Assembly: GCA_018817125.1 (NCBI GenBank)
Contig: JAHIUN010000005.1
Span: 62,001-126,000 of the forward strand
Source: Patescibacteria group bacterium
Lineage (GTDB): Bacteria > Patescibacteriota > Gracilibacteria > UM-FILTER-43-11
Direction: 5' to 3'
Length of the DNA: 64,000 bases
The notes under the pieces are model-generated. The model made no database searches, was not told the origin of the DNA, and was given only the letters and a program-made list of their open reading frames with translations. Shown here piece by piece: positions 43,955 through 52,265 of the stretch. How positions within the stretch are numbered: position 1 is the first letter of the stretch; the number at the start of each line of letters is the position of its first letter. A program made the translations under genes and the position numbers.

Positions 43955-44221
43955 ATGAAATGCAAACATCCTGTCGGCAAGATCATTGTTATTATCTGGG
44001 TCGTCTTTTCCATATTATATGTGGGCTATACCCAATACCGCTATTTCCAGACCTTCATCGCCAACAGGGCTTATGAAACCGGATTAAAAGACGCGGTGAC
44101 GCAGGTCATTCAAAAAGCTCAGGAATGTAAAGCATTTCCGGTTACCATTGGCGATCAGGGTGTTCAGCTGATTAATATTGCCTGTTTACAGCAGAAGGAG
44201 GGGGAAAATACGACTGAGTAG
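43955..44221 (+). CDS. Small single-pass membrane protein
   Basis: 88 residues; not recognised. A basic start (MKCKHPVGK) and one hydrophobic helix (about 9-27) precede an outside domain with AYETGLKDAVTQVIQKA and two cysteines (EC, AC). The helix followed by YETG resembles the 272-residue protein just upstream, suggesting a shared partner or a divergent paralogue. Confidence 0.6.
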   Translation: MKCKHPVGKIIVIIWVVFSILYVGYTQYRYFQTFIANRAYETGLKDAVTQVIQKAQECKAFPVTIGDQGVQLINIACLQQKEGENTTE

Positions 44222-44264
44222 TTCAGTGCTGTAATGGTTTAATGGGGGAAAGTTCTTTTGAGGA

Positions 44265-44411
44265 GCGGTGCTGTACTGGCTCAATAGGGAAAAACCTTGA
44301 GAATGCAAAAATTTTCTATCACAAATTTTCATATTCTCATCCTTGCTCCAGTTGACCTCACAACGTTCGGTCTCCGTTTCGCTTCGAAACGGCTTTTCTC
44401 GCTACTTTCTA
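44265..44411 (+). repeat. Degenerate copy of the hairpin leader element (upstream of tuf)
   Basis: Carries GTGCTGTACTGGCTCAATAG then GGAAA, a hairpin with TGAGAAT/ATTCTCA ends, and a decayed terminus TTTTCTCGCTACTTTC. Unlike the other copies it lies before the promoter, not against the start codon. Confidence 0.5.
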
Positions 44412-44419
44412 AAAAAGTT

Positions 44420-44448
44420 TTGACACCCTTTTCCCAAACTGCTAAAAT
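44420..44448 (+). promoter_or_regulatory. Sigma70-type promoter of tuf
   Basis: TTGACA, 17 bases, TAAAAT: close to the consensus. The leader is about 30 bases and purely AT-rich. Confidence 0.8.
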
Positions 44449-44484
44449 CTCTCGTGCTATTTTAATTTTTAAATTTAAAATATT

Positions 44485-45678
44485 ATGGCTGAAGGAAAAT
44501 TTGATCGTAGTAAGCCTCATGTGAATGTGGGTACGATTGGTCATGTTGACCATGGTAAAACCACGTTAACGGCTGCTATTACTTCTGTTGCCGCTGCTAA
44601 GATGGGCGGTGTTAACAAGGCGGTCGCTTTTGATCAGATCGATAACGCTCCTGAAGAAAAAGAACGTGGTATTACCATCGCAACTTCACATCAGGAATAC
44701 GAAACCGAAAAACGCCACTATGCTCATGTGGACTGTCCTGGTCATGCGGATTACGTTAAAAACATGATTACCGGCGCTGCTCAGATGGATGGCGCGATTT
44801 TGGTGGTCAGTGCGGCAGATGGCCCTATGCCACAGACCCGCGAACACATCCTGCTGGCCCGCCAGGTGGATGTACCATACATTGTTGTCTTCCTGAATAA
44901 GATCGACATGGTGGATGATCCGGAACTGATCGACTTGGTCGAGATGGAAATCCGAGAACTTTTGAACAAATATGAATACCCTGGTGATGACATACCTATT
45001 ATTAAAGGCTCTGCTCTTAAGGCACTCGAAAATCCAACAGGTCCCGACGCCGAACCTATTCTAGAGCTTTTGAATACGTTAGATGAATATATTCCTCAGC
45101 CAGAACGCGTTCTTGATAAGCCTTTCCTTATGTCTGTGGAGGATGTTTTCTCCATCAAGGGCCGTGGAACCGTTGCTACCGGTCGTGTTGATCAGGGTAT
45201 TATTAAGATTAATGAGGAGGTTGAAATCGTTGGCATTAAACCTACTCGTAAAGTGGTGGTCACTGGCGTAGAAATGTTCCGTAAAATTCTGGATCAGGGT
45301 CAGGCTGGTGATAACGTCGGTTTGCTTCTCCGCGGTATTGAACGTGAAGAAATCGAACGTGGTCAGGTTTGCGCTAAACCCGGAAGCATTACTCCTCATA
45401 CTGAATTTGAATGCAAGGTATATGTGCTGAGCAAAGAGGAAGGCGGTCGCCACACTCCTTTCTTTAAAGGCTACAAACCTCAGTTCTACATCCGTACCAC
45501 GGATGTGACGGGTGAAGTCACTTTGCCCGAAGGAGCTGAAATGGTGATGCCTGGTGATAACGTAAACCTTAAGGTTAAACTGGGTGCACCTATCGCTATG
45601 GATGACGGTACTCGTTTCGCGATTCGTGAAGGCGGACGCACGGTTGGTGCCGGTGTAGTCACTAAGATCATTAAATAG
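44485..45678 (+). CDS. tuf: Elongation factor Tu
   Basis: A 397-residue GTPase that delivers aminoacyl-tRNA to the ribosome. G1 [11 protein letters not shown]2 with [15 protein letters not shown]3 [25 protein letters not shown] and G4 NKIDMVDD are all standard; domains II and III are complete, ending [15 protein letters not shown]. It has a near-consensus promoter of its own, separated from fusA by the 5.8-kb surface-protein island. Confidence 0.99.
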   Translation: MAEGKFDRSKPHVNVGTIGHVDHGKTTLTAAITSVAAAKMGGVNKAVAFDQIDNAPEEKERGITIATSHQEYETEKRHYAHVDCPGHADYVKNMITGAAQMDGAILVVSAADGPMPQTREHILLARQVDVPYIVVFLNKIDMVDDPELIDLVEMEIRELLNKYEYPGDDIPIIKGSALKALENPTGPDAEPILELLNTLDEYIPQPERVLDKPFLMSVEDVFSIKGRGTVATGRVDQGIIKINEEVEIVGIKPTRKVVVTGVEMFRKILDQGQAGDNVGLLLRGIEREEIERGQVCAKPGSITPHTEFECKVYVLSKEEGGRHTPFFKGYKPQFYIRTTDVTGEVTLPEGAEMVMPGDNVNLKVKLGAPIAMDDGTRFAIREGGRTVGAGVVTKIIK

Positions 45679-45689
45679 TTTTTTCTTCC

Positions 45690-45712
45690 CGATCACCTTG
45701 GTGGTCGGGATC
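45690..45712 (+). repeat. Hairpin between tuf and rpsJ
   Basis: CCCGATCAC and GTGGTCGGG pair around CTTG, with one G-U pair. No T-run follows, so it may be a processing or attenuating structure. Confidence 0.5.
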
Positions 45713-45786
45713 ATAAAGTCTATTTACGACCCATACCTCTCAGAGGCATGTCGCATAACAATTAGTTAGTTAACCCACTTATATTT

Positions 45787-46122
45787 ATGGCTGAAAAGAA
45801 AACCAAGAAAGCAATTGCTCAACGCATCCGCATTACATTAAAAGCTTTTGATCACACAATTATCGACAAAGCGGTCGCAATGATTATTGATACAGCCGAA
45901 CGAAGTGGGGCTATTATTGCTGGGCCGATTCCTCTTCCTACCAAAATTAAGAAAATCACAGTGAATAAGTCCACTTTTGTGGCTAAAGATTCCCGCGAGC
46001 AGTTTGAAATGCGCGTTCACAAACGATTGATTGACCTGCGCGAGACCACAGCAACGACGATCGACGCGCTTTCTAATCTTACCTTACCAGGTGGTGTTGA
46101 TATCGAAATCAAAATGCTTTAG
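45787..46122 (+). CDS. rpsJ: Ribosomal protein uS10
   Basis: 111 residues; assembles into the small-subunit head and, as NusE, joins antitermination complexes. [34 protein letters not shown] and [13 protein letters not shown] are conserved. It is linked to tuf and not to rplC: a 120-base inverted repeat and an antisense HAD gene separate it from the rest of the S10 cluster. Confidence 0.98.
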   Translation: MAEKKTKKAIAQRIRITLKAFDHTIIDKAVAMIIDTAERSGAIIAGPIPLPTKIKKITVNKSTFVAKDSREQFEMRVHKRLIDLRETTATTIDALSNLTLPGGVDIEIKML

Positions 46123-46240
46123 AACACACAGAAAGAATCTATCTACTTCGTTAAAAAAGATTTTTATTCCTCATGTACCTTAGTACATTGCGGTTAAAAA
46201 TCTTTTTTTGTCTCGTATCTAATTTCTTTCTGTGTGTTCT
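46121..46240. terminator. 120-base symmetric inverted repeat, probable two-way terminator
   Basis: Nested perfect arms: 17 pairs (46121-46137 with 46224-46240), 14 pairs (46153-46166 with 46195-46208) and 6 pairs (46173-46178 with 46183-46188), separated by internal loops of equal length on both sides (15/15 and 6/6). The right arm is followed by a T-rich run. It lies between convergent rpsJ and the HAD gene. The symmetry also suits a miniature mobile element. Confidence 0.7.
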
Positions 46241-46254
46241 TTGTTTTTCGGTTT

Positions 46255-46908
46255 TTATTTTAAAAGGCTGATTAGTTTTTGATTGTTTTTGGGTGTAAAT
46301 CCTTTTATTTGAATATCAGCTGCGGAAAGATTCTGCGCGTCATTGAACCCATTCCGTAAGCCCACACACATCATTCCCGCGCTTTTGGCGGCTATCACAC
46401 CATGATGAGAGTCTTCGATGGCCACACATTCGTCTGGTTCAATGTTTAGCTTCTTAGCAGTATAAAGGTAGATATCCGGTTTGGGCTTGCCTGGGGCATC
46501 AATATCCTCCGCGCTGATCACGACATCAAAAAATGGTTTTAGCTTAAAGCGCTCCAGAACAATATCAATCCATTCGTTAAGCGATGATGAAGTCAGGGCA
46601 ATTTTTTGATTTTTAGTTTTAAGTTCTTTAATTAAATCTAAAAAACCATCAATCAAATTACATTTATTCCGATAAACCTCCAGCGCGATGCCATTCACCC
46701 GTTCTGTGAATTCCTGATGGGTCAGTCCGAGTCCATAATCGTTGGCGAGAATGCGATAGGTTTCGTGTACATTGATTCCAATGATTTTCTGCTGATCTTC
46801 TTTTGTCCAACTTGGCAGCAATTCTCCAAAAAAAGTAAGTTCAGCTTTTTTCCAGTGTTTTTCACTGTCTATAATCACCCCATCCATGTCGAAAATGATT
46901 GCTTTCAT
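46255..46908 (-). CDS. HAD-family hydrolase (phosphatase / phosphoglucomutase-like)
   Basis: 217 residues from MKAIIFDMDGVIIDSE. The frame extends 44 codons further upstream through repeat DNA, so I chose this start. HAD motif I is DMDGV with the nucleophile Asp, motif II is TSSS, the motif III Lys is in GKPKPDIY and motif IV is IEDSHHG. A helical cap (about 18-85) of the beta-phosphoglucomutase type makes a sugar-phosphate phosphatase or mutase likely; the substrate is open. It is antisense to the ribosomal cluster and sits inside the usual rpsJ-rplC junction. Confidence 0.88.
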   Translation of the reverse strand: MKAIIFDMDGVIIDSEKHWKKAELTFFGELLPSWTKEDQQKIIGINVHETYRILANDYGLGLTHQEFTERVNGIALEVYRNKCNLIDGFLDLIKELKTKNQKIALTSSSLNEWIDIVLERFKLKPFFDVVISAEDIDAPGKPKPDIYLYTAKKLNIEPDECVAIEDSHHGVIAAKSAGMMCVGLRNGFNDAQNLSAADIQIKGFTPKNNQKLISLLK

Positions 46909-46918
46909 CTGAATTACT

Positions 46919-46952
46919 ATAACAATGTCCAATGTCTGATGTCCAATGTCCT
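46919..46952 (+). repeat. Heptad microrepeat (AATGTCC)
   Basis: Units AATGTCC, AATGTCT, GATGTCC, AATGTCC in tandem. The same family occurs before map. Confidence 0.7.
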
Positions 46953-46959
46953 CTTGCGT

Positions 46960-47035
46960 GCGGGGCCCCAATTCAATTGGGGGGTCATAACATAAGGGGT
47001 AAGAAAGAAAATTTACACAAAAGAAAGAAATAAAA
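46960..47035 (+). repeat. Palindromic repeat with purine tract (copy 3) upstream of rplC
   Basis: CCCCAATTCAATTGGGG at 46966-46982, then AAGGGGTAAGAAAGAAAA and AAAGAAAGAAA, ending about 22 bases before the rplC promoter. Confidence 0.75.
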
Positions 47036-47056
47036 GACATTTTGTCTAAAAAAACC

Positions 47057-47084
47057 TTGACTTTGGCTTGCAGGTCGGTAAAAT
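47057..47084 (+). promoter_or_regulatory. Sigma70-type promoter of the rplC (S10/spc) operon
   Basis: TTGACT, 16 bases, TAAAAT. The ~85-base leader has two hairpins (GCGTT/AACGC at about 47090-47108 and GTCCT/AGGAC at about 47130-47155), possible r-protein binding sites. Confidence 0.75.
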
Positions 47085-47176
47085 ATCGGAGCGTTCTTCA
47101 AAAAACGCCTTACGTTAACAGAGGGGCCGAGTCCTTTGATTCACTCAGGACAAAAGTCTCCATAACCAATAAGATT

Positions 47177-47755
47177 ATGCCTGGAATTATTGGCAAAAAA
47201 TTAGGAATGAGTCAGGTGATTCAAGACGATGGTTGTGTGATCCCGGTAACATTTGTCCGCTGCCAGCCGAATACGGTGGTGCAGGTCAAATCAGAAGATA
47301 CCGATGGATATCCGGCGATAGTCCTGGGTTTCGATGCGTACAAAAATCCTTCCAAAAACAAAATATTTAAGGTTGTGAAGGAATTCCGTGTTGATAACCC
47401 TAGTGATTACAAAAAAGGTCAGATAATCGACCTGGCTACGCTTAAAGATGTAGAAGCCGTTACCATTACCGCCACTTCTAAAGGTAAGGGGTATCAAGGG
47501 GTCATTAAACGGCATAAATTCTCACAAGGTCCTGAAACTCATGGCTCCCATCACCATCGTGAACCCGGTTCTATCGGTATGTGTGCTAAGCCTGGTCGTG
47601 TGATGAAGGGTAAAAAGATGCCAGGTCATATGGGCTTCAGTAAAGTCACCTTACTGAATCGGCCGGTGGTTAGTCTGATTCCCGAAAAAGAACTGGTGGC
47701 CATCAAAGGCGCCGTTCCTGGCGCTAACAACACTTATGTTTATATCAAATTCTAA
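47177..47755 (+). CDS. rplC: Ribosomal protein uL3
   Basis: 192 residues from MPGIIGKKLGMSQVI, the standard start; 45 upstream in-frame codons overlap the promoter and leader and are not used. The extended loop includes HGSHHHREPGSIGM and GRVMKGKKMPGHMG, which reaches the peptidyl-transferase area. First gene of the long S10-spc run. Confidence 0.97.
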   Translation: MPGIIGKKLGMSQVIQDDGCVIPVTFVRCQPNTVVQVKSEDTDGYPAIVLGFDAYKNPSKNKIFKVVKEFRVDNPSDYKKGQIIDLATLKDVEAVTITATSKGKGYQGVIKRHKFSQGPETHGSHHHREPGSIGMCAKPGRVMKGKKMPGHMGFSKVTLLNRPVVSLIPEKELVAIKGAVPGANNTYVYIKF

Positions 47756-47772
47756 ATCCTAAATTCAAAAAA

Positions 47773-48399
47773 TTGAAACTCGATTTATATCAACAATCCG
47801 GCGATAAAAAAGGAACCATTGATGCCAGCGATAAACTGTTTGCCGCTCCGGTTAATGACGAATTGATGCGTTTGGCTTTAGTCCGTCAGATGAGCAATGC
47901 CCGTCAGGCCAATGCCCATGTTAAAACTCGTGGAGAAGTTCGGGGTGGCGGCAAAAAGCCTTGGCGGCAAAAAGGAACAGGTCGTGCTCGTTTTGGCTCC
48001 AGCCGAAATCCTATATGGCGAAGCGGTGGTGTGGCTTTTGGCCCTCGGAATGTTCGCAATTACGACAAACAGATGCCCAAGAAGGCGCGTCGTGCCGCTT
48101 TATTTTCCGGCTTATCCCAAAAGGTCAGCAGTCAGGCGGTTTTTGCTCTTGATAAATTTGAAGTCAAAACTCCTAAAACCAAAGACTTCAAATCCCTTTT
48201 TGATAAGCTTCCTGTTGAACGCTCTCTTTTAGTTGTATTAGGAGAAAGAGACATCAATCTCGAAAAGTCCGCTGCTAATCTGCCGAATGTCAAAATCATT
48301 TTGGTGGATTATCTGAATCTGCATGACTTGCTGAAATATGAAAAGGTCATGTTTATGGAATCTGCTTTAAAAAAAGCGGAAGAATTATTTCTTAAATAA
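47773..48399 (+). CDS. rplD: Ribosomal protein uL4
   Basis: 208 residues. The loop RGGGKKPWRQKGTGRARFGSSRNPIWRSGGVAFGP lines the exit tunnel. The start is TTG, with no ATG available nearby. In many bacteria uL4 represses the S10 operon by binding its leader; whether it does here is open. Confidence 0.96.
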   Translation: MKLDLYQQSGDKKGTIDASDKLFAAPVNDELMRLALVRQMSNARQANAHVKTRGEVRGGGKKPWRQKGTGRARFGSSRNPIWRSGGVAFGPRNVRNYDKQMPKKARRAALFSGLSQKVSSQAVFALDKFEVKTPKTKDFKSLFDKLPVERSLLVVLGERDINLEKSAANLPNVKIILVDYLNLHDLLKYEKVMFMESALKKAEELFLK

Positions 48400-48421
48400 A
48401 CGCAATAACGTCTATAACAGA

Positions 48422-48715
48422 ATGGAATTAACGCATGTATTAATATCACCGGTCGTGACGGAAAAGAGCACAGGCGCTCAGGCTGAACGAAAATACGTTT
48501 TTATGGTTCATCTGAATGCCAACAAGATTGAGGTGAAGAAGGCTGTTGAAAGCGCTTACGGCGCTAAGGTCCAGTCTGTCAATATTATCCATGTCCTTAA
48601 AAAAGTCCGTCTTGCCGGTCGTGGCCGAGAGATTACTAAACGGCATAACGGCAAAAAAGCGGTGGTCACTCTGGCCCCCAAACAATCCCTTGATTTCAAT
48701 AAGATAAAAGTTTAA
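48422..48715 (+). CDS. rplW: Ribosomal protein uL23
   Basis: 97 residues near the tunnel exit; docking site for trigger factor and SRP. VLISPVVTEKSTGAQ and YVFMVHLNANKIEVKKAVE are conserved. Its stop overlaps the rplB start by one base (TAATG), which implies translational coupling. Confidence 0.96.
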   Translation: MELTHVLISPVVTEKSTGAQAERKYVFMVHLNANKIEVKKAVESAYGAKVQSVNIIHVLKKVRLAGRGREITKRHNGKKAVVTLAPKQSLDFNKIKV

Positions 48716-49545
48716 TGCCTGTCAAAAAGTACAAACCCACAACACCGGGTCGTCGCAATATGAGCGTCAACACGTTTGAGGAGCTGACAGCTAAGACTCC
48801 GTTAAAAGGTTTACTTAAACCTTGGCGTCAAAAATCCGGCCGTAATAATCAGGGCCGTATCACCGTGCGTCATCGCGGAGGCGGTGCCAAGCGCCGTTAT
48901 CGGCTGATCGACAAAAGGCGATACGATAAGCTTAATATTCCTGCCCGTGTCGAAACAGTGGAATACGATCCTAACCGCACAGCCTATATTGCATTGCTCG
49001 TTTACGCGGATGGGGAAAAACGTTATATCATTGCCCCTCATGGTCTTCAGGTGGATCGAAAGATCATTTGCAGCGAAAAGGCAAAAATCAAGCCTGGCAA
49101 CCGTATGCAACTCAGAAATATCCCAGTTGGTTTTGATATTCATGATCTGGAACTGCATCCTGGTAAAGGGTCCGAAGCCATTCGATCTGCCGGTTCCTGT
49201 GGCAAGGTTACCTCACTGGATAGCGACCTGGCTCAAGTTATGATGCCTTCCGGCGAGGTGCGTTATGTATCTAAAGACTGTTACGCTACCATTGGCGTGG
49301 TCAGCAATCTGGATTACAGCAATATCCGTATTGGTAAGGCGGGTCGCATGCGCCATATGGGCCGCCGACCTCAGGTGCTCGGTAAATCCATGAATGCCAC
49401 TGATCATCCCCACGGAGGCGGTGAAGGACATTGTCCTATTGGTTTAAAACATCCTAAGACCCCCTGGGGCAAACCAGCCCTTGGTGTTAAGACCCGTCGC
49501 CGAAAAGCCACTGATCATTTTATTATCAAAAGACGTAAGAAATAA
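48715..49545 (+). CDS. rplB: Ribosomal protein uL2
   Basis: 276 residues. KPTTPGRRNMSVNTFEEL, RHRGGGAKRRYRLIDKRR, RMRHMGRRPQVLGKSMNATDHPHGGGEGHCPIG (with the conserved His) and GVKTRRRKATDHFIIKRRKK are all present. Essential for subunit joining and peptidyl-transferase assembly. Its start overlaps the rplW stop. Confidence 0.98.
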   Translation: MPVKKYKPTTPGRRNMSVNTFEELTAKTPLKGLLKPWRQKSGRNNQGRITVRHRGGGAKRRYRLIDKRRYDKLNIPARVETVEYDPNRTAYIALLVYADGEKRYIIAPHGLQVDRKIICSEKAKIKPGNRMQLRNIPVGFDIHDLELHPGKGSEAIRSAGSCGKVTSLDSDLAQVMMPSGEVRYVSKDCYATIGVVSNLDYSNIRIGKAGRMRHMGRRPQVLGKSMNATDHPHGGGEGHCPIGLKHPKTPWGKPALGVKTRRRKATDHFIIKRRKK

Positions 49546-49593
49546 TTTTTATTTTTCCCCTGAAGCAAGTTCAGGGTTAAATTTTCATTCATT

Positions 49594-49872
49594 ATGAGCA
49601 GATCACTTAAAAAAGGAATCTATGTTGATCCTAAACTTCTGAAGAAAGCTCAGGAGATGGAAGCATCTGGTCAGAAAAAGGTCATTCGTACCTGGGCGCG
49701 TAACAGCGCCATTGCACCGGAATTCGTTGGACATACTTTCGGCGTCCATAATGGTAAAACTCATATTTCTGTTTTTGTTTCTGAGAATATGGTTGGTCAC
49801 AAACTCGGAGAATTCGCCCCCACCCGCAAGTTTAAAAGTCATGGCGGCAAAATGGCGAAATCGCAAGTGTAA
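49594..49872 (+). CDS. rpsS: Ribosomal protein uS19
   Basis: 92 residues of the small-subunit head. [39 protein letters not shown] and [16 protein letters not shown] are family motifs. The coding order rplB-rpsS-rplV is normal. Confidence 0.97.
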   Translation: MSRSLKKGIYVDPKLLKKAQEMEASGQKKVIRTWARNSAIAPEFVGHTFGVHNGKTHISVFVSENMVGHKLGEFAPTRKFKSHGGKMAKSQV

Positions 49873-49902
49873 TTAATTTTAAGTTTTAAATTTTAATTAA
49901 TT

Positions 49903-49930
49903 CGTTCAGACGGATTTCTCACTACTAACT
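49903..49930 (+). promoter_or_regulatory. Hairpin leader element, 3' part only (rplV)
   Basis: CGTTCAGACGGATTTCTCAC then TACTAACT and the ATG. The 3' arm is nearly identical to that of rplN, but the 5' half is replaced by AT heptads. Confidence 0.55.
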
Positions 49931-50407
49931 ATGAAGGCTGTATTACGAAGAATCAGGATATCTCCCAAGAAAGCGAATTTAGTCGCCGGATTGGTTCGTG
50001 GCAAAAACGTGAAAGAAGCGTTGGCTATCCTGAAGTTCACGCCAAAAAAAGGTGCCAAGATCCTTTACAAAGTGCTTCATTCTGCTGCCTCTAACGCTAA
50101 AAATAACTTTAAGCAGTCAATGGATGACTTGGTGGTCAGTCAGATACTTGTTACTAAGGGGCCAACTCATAAGCGATCCATACCTATTTCCCGCGGGCGC
50201 ACTCATCCAATCCGCAAACGCACTTCTCACATCACGGTTGAAGTTGGTTTACCTGAAGGGGCAGAGATCAAAAAACCAGTCGAAAAGAAAGAAAAGGCTG
50301 TTCAGCCGGCTAAGTCAGCCGAAAAGCCAGTGGAGGAAGTGGTGAAAAAAGAGGAAAAAGTGTCAAAAGCCCCTAAAAAGAAAACAGTTAAGAAAACATC
50401 GAAATAA
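49931..50407 (+). CDS. rplV: Ribosomal protein uL22
   Basis: 158 residues. The core (1-112) carries RISPKKANLVAGLVRGKNVKEALAIL and ISRGRTHPIRKRTSHITVEV. A lysine/glutamate/valine-rich tail of about 45 residues is added (KKPVEKKEKAVQP...KKTVKKTSK). Similar tails occur on uL29 and uS5 in this cluster. Confidence 0.96.
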   Translation: MKAVLRRIRISPKKANLVAGLVRGKNVKEALAILKFTPKKGAKILYKVLHSAASNAKNNFKQSMDDLVVSQILVTKGPTHKRSIPISRGRTHPIRKRTSHITVEVGLPEGAEIKKPVEKKEKAVQPAKSAEKPVEEVVKKEEKVSKAPKKKTVKKTSK

Positions 50408-50436
50408 TTTTTAATTTTCAATTTTTAATTAAGCGT
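50407..50436 (+). repeat. Heptad microrepeat (AATTTTC/AATTTTT)
   Basis: Three tandem 7-mers in the 30-base spacer before rpsC. Confidence 0.65.
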
Positions 50437-50437
50437 T

Positions 50438-51115
50438 ATGGGTCAAAAAGTTAATCCAAATAGTTTTCGCCTCGGCATTATAAGAACGTGGGATTCCAAA
50501 TGGTTTGCTGATAAGCGCGATTTTGCAAAGTTGTTCCATGCTGATCTTGAGCTCAAGAAGGTAATAGGAGATCGCCTGAAAAATGCTGCCGTTACCCGTA
50601 TTGAAATCGAACGTTCCGCTAAAAAAGTAACCGTCCATGTTCATGCAGCTAAACCTGGTATGATTATCGGCCGTCAAGGGGTGATGATTGAAGATCTGAA
50701 AGAATACTTACGGCGTAAGTTTGACCAAAACATCGGTATCAATATTCATGAAGTACATGATCCTGACCTTTCTGCACTTTTAATCGGTCAGATGATTGCC
50801 TCTCAGATTGAACGGCGCATTGCCTATCGGCGTGCGGTCAAGATGTCTCTCCAAAAGGCGATTGAAGCGGGTGCGAAAGGGGCAAAAGTGCAGATTGCGG
50901 GTCGGCTGAATGGAGTTGAAATTTCTCGGCGCGAATATTTTAAAGAGGGCAACATACCCCTTCATACCCTGAGAGCAGACATTGATTACGCCAAAGTCGA
51001 GGCCAATACCACTTATGGAGTGATTGGCATTAAAGTATGGATTTATAAAGGAATGATATTTAAAAAAGAACAGGCCATTAAACAGGTTCACGGAAAGAAG
51101 GAGGAAGAAGAGTAA
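50438..51115 (+). CDS. rpsC: Ribosomal protein uS3
   Basis: 225 residues at the mRNA entry site. MGQKVNPNSFRLGIIRTWDSKWF, the KH-domain loop KPGMIIGRQGVMI, and KGAKVQIAGRLNGVEISRREYFKEG are conserved. Spacer to rplP is 28 bases of AT heptads. Confidence 0.97.
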   Translation: MGQKVNPNSFRLGIIRTWDSKWFADKRDFAKLFHADLELKKVIGDRLKNAAVTRIEIERSAKKVTVHVHAAKPGMIIGRQGVMIEDLKEYLRRKFDQNIGINIHEVHDPDLSALLIGQMIASQIERRIAYRRAVKMSLQKAIEAGAKGAKVQIAGRLNGVEISRREYFKEGNIPLHTLRADIDYAKVEANTTYGVIGIKVWIYKGMIFKKEQAIKQVHGKKEEEE

Positions 51116-51143
51116 TTTTAATTTTCAATTTTTAATCTAGAAA

Positions 51144-51560
51144 ATGTTACAACCCAAGAAGCAAAAATACAGGAAGACCCATCGTCTCAGAGGCAGTCTG
51201 CGAGGCAAATCACAAGTCGGCAATAACGTCAGTTTTGGGATGTATGGTTTAAAGGCACAAAGTGCCGGCGAACTTACATCCCGTCAAATCGAAGCTGCTC
51301 GTCGAGCTATGACCCGTTACGTCAAACGTGGCGGTAAGATCTGGATTCGCGTATTCCCCCATACGCCGGTCACTCGAAAACCGGCCGAAGTTCCTATGGG
51401 ATCGGGTAAGGGCAGTGTTGAATTCTTTGTTTCCGTTGTAAGGCCTGGCCGTATCCTCTTTGAAATGGAAGGGGTGGAAGAAGCATTGGCTCGCGAAGCT
51501 TTCCGTCTCGCCTCTTCTAAACTTCCGATTAAAACTAAATTTGTATTTCGACACAGCTAA
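51144..51560 (+). CDS. rplP: Ribosomal protein uL16
   Basis: 138 residues. [31 protein letters not shown] at the start, then [41 protein letters not shown], which reaches the tRNA acceptor ends. Normal length. Confidence 0.97.
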   Translation: MLQPKKQKYRKTHRLRGSLRGKSQVGNNVSFGMYGLKAQSAGELTSRQIEAARRAMTRYVKRGGKIWIRVFPHTPVTRKPAEVPMGSGKGSVEFFVSVVRPGRILFEMEGVEEALAREAFRLASSKLPIKTKFVFRHS

Positions 51561-51571
51561 TTTTTATTTTT

Positions 51572-51877
51572 ATGCTTACGATTCAAGAATTACGATCATC
51601 GACTGAGAAAGAGTTGCTTCAGGAACTTGTCGCGGCACGTAAGAATACACTCAAGACCCGTGTTAATACGAAGACCAAGCACGAAAAAGATATCGCGAAA
51701 GTCCAAAAGGCTAAATGCTATGTCGCTCAAATCCTTACTGTTCTGAAAGAAACAGAAGGGAAGGGGGAAAACAAGCTTCAAAAAGAAGCGTCTAAGAAAG
51801 ATTCTGAAATAAATTCAGTAGAAAAGAAGTCTGTTGCTAAGCCTGAAGGTAAAGAAAAAGAAGGCAAAGCTAAATAA
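51572..51877 (+). CDS. rpmC: Ribosomal protein uL29 with C-terminal extension
   Basis: 101 residues where about 65 is usual. The N-terminal 65 show the two-helix form (MLTIQELRSSTEKELLQELVAARKNTLKTRV...DIAKVQKAKCYVAQILTVLKE). The last 35 are Lys/Glu-rich and probably unstructured. uL29 lies at the tunnel exit, so the tail may protrude there. Confidence 0.9.
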   Translation: MLTIQELRSSTEKELLQELVAARKNTLKTRVNTKTKHEKDIAKVQKAKCYVAQILTVLKETEGKGENKLQKEASKKDSEINSVEKKSVAKPEGKEKEGKAK

Positions 51878-51879
51878 TT

Positions 51880-51902
51880 TCAATTTTTAATTTTCAATTT
51901 TC
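51880..51902 (+). repeat. Heptad microrepeat (AATTTTT/AATTTTC)
   Basis: Three 7-mers running directly into the rpsQ ATG. Confidence 0.7.
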
Positions 51903-52130
51903 ATGCGTACTAAAACCGGCATTGTCACCAGCAATAAGATGAATAAGACCCTTGTGGTCACAGTTGTCACTTACAAAATTCATCCTAAATATCAAAAGCG
52001 CTATCAGACTTCTAAAAAGTTTTACGCGCATTGCGAAGACTCTTCTAAATTGAATATTGGCGACAAAGTGACGATTGCTGAAACCCGGCCTATCAGCAAG
52101 CTGAAGTGCTGGAAACTTGTTAATAATTAA
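51903..52130 (+). CDS. rpsQ: Ribosomal protein uS17
   Basis: 75 residues, OB fold. RTKTGIVTSNKMNKTLVVTV, HPKYQKRYQTSKKFYAHCE and GDKVTIAETRPISKLKCWKLV are conserved. Followed by the hairpin leader element of rplN. Confidence 0.96.
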   Translation: MRTKTGIVTSNKMNKTLVVTVVTYKIHPKYQKRYQTSKKFYAHCEDSSKLNIGDKVTIAETRPISKLKCWKLVNN

Positions 52131-52150
52131 TAATTTATTATCTTAATTTC

Positions 52151-52265
52151 AATAGGGAAATCCTCTAAAGTTTGAAAATCTGCTTCGCACATTTTCAAAC
52201 TTTAGCTCCACTCCACTTCGGCCCTTCGGCCTCATTCCGTTCAGACGGATTTCTCACTACTTATC
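52151..52265 (+). promoter_or_regulatory. Hairpin leader element, copy 3 (rplN)
   Basis: Outer stem GGGAAATCC (52155-52163) with GGATTTCTC (52247-52255). Central stem of 15 perfect pairs (52165-52179 with 52191-52205). Small hairpins GGCC/GGCC and CCGT/ACGG lie between. Ends ...CTCACTACTTATC at the ATG. Confidence 0.65.

Noticed and set aside
47042-47176. N-terminal extension of uL3
   Set aside because: It spans the promoter and leader; the family start is MPGIIGKKLGM.
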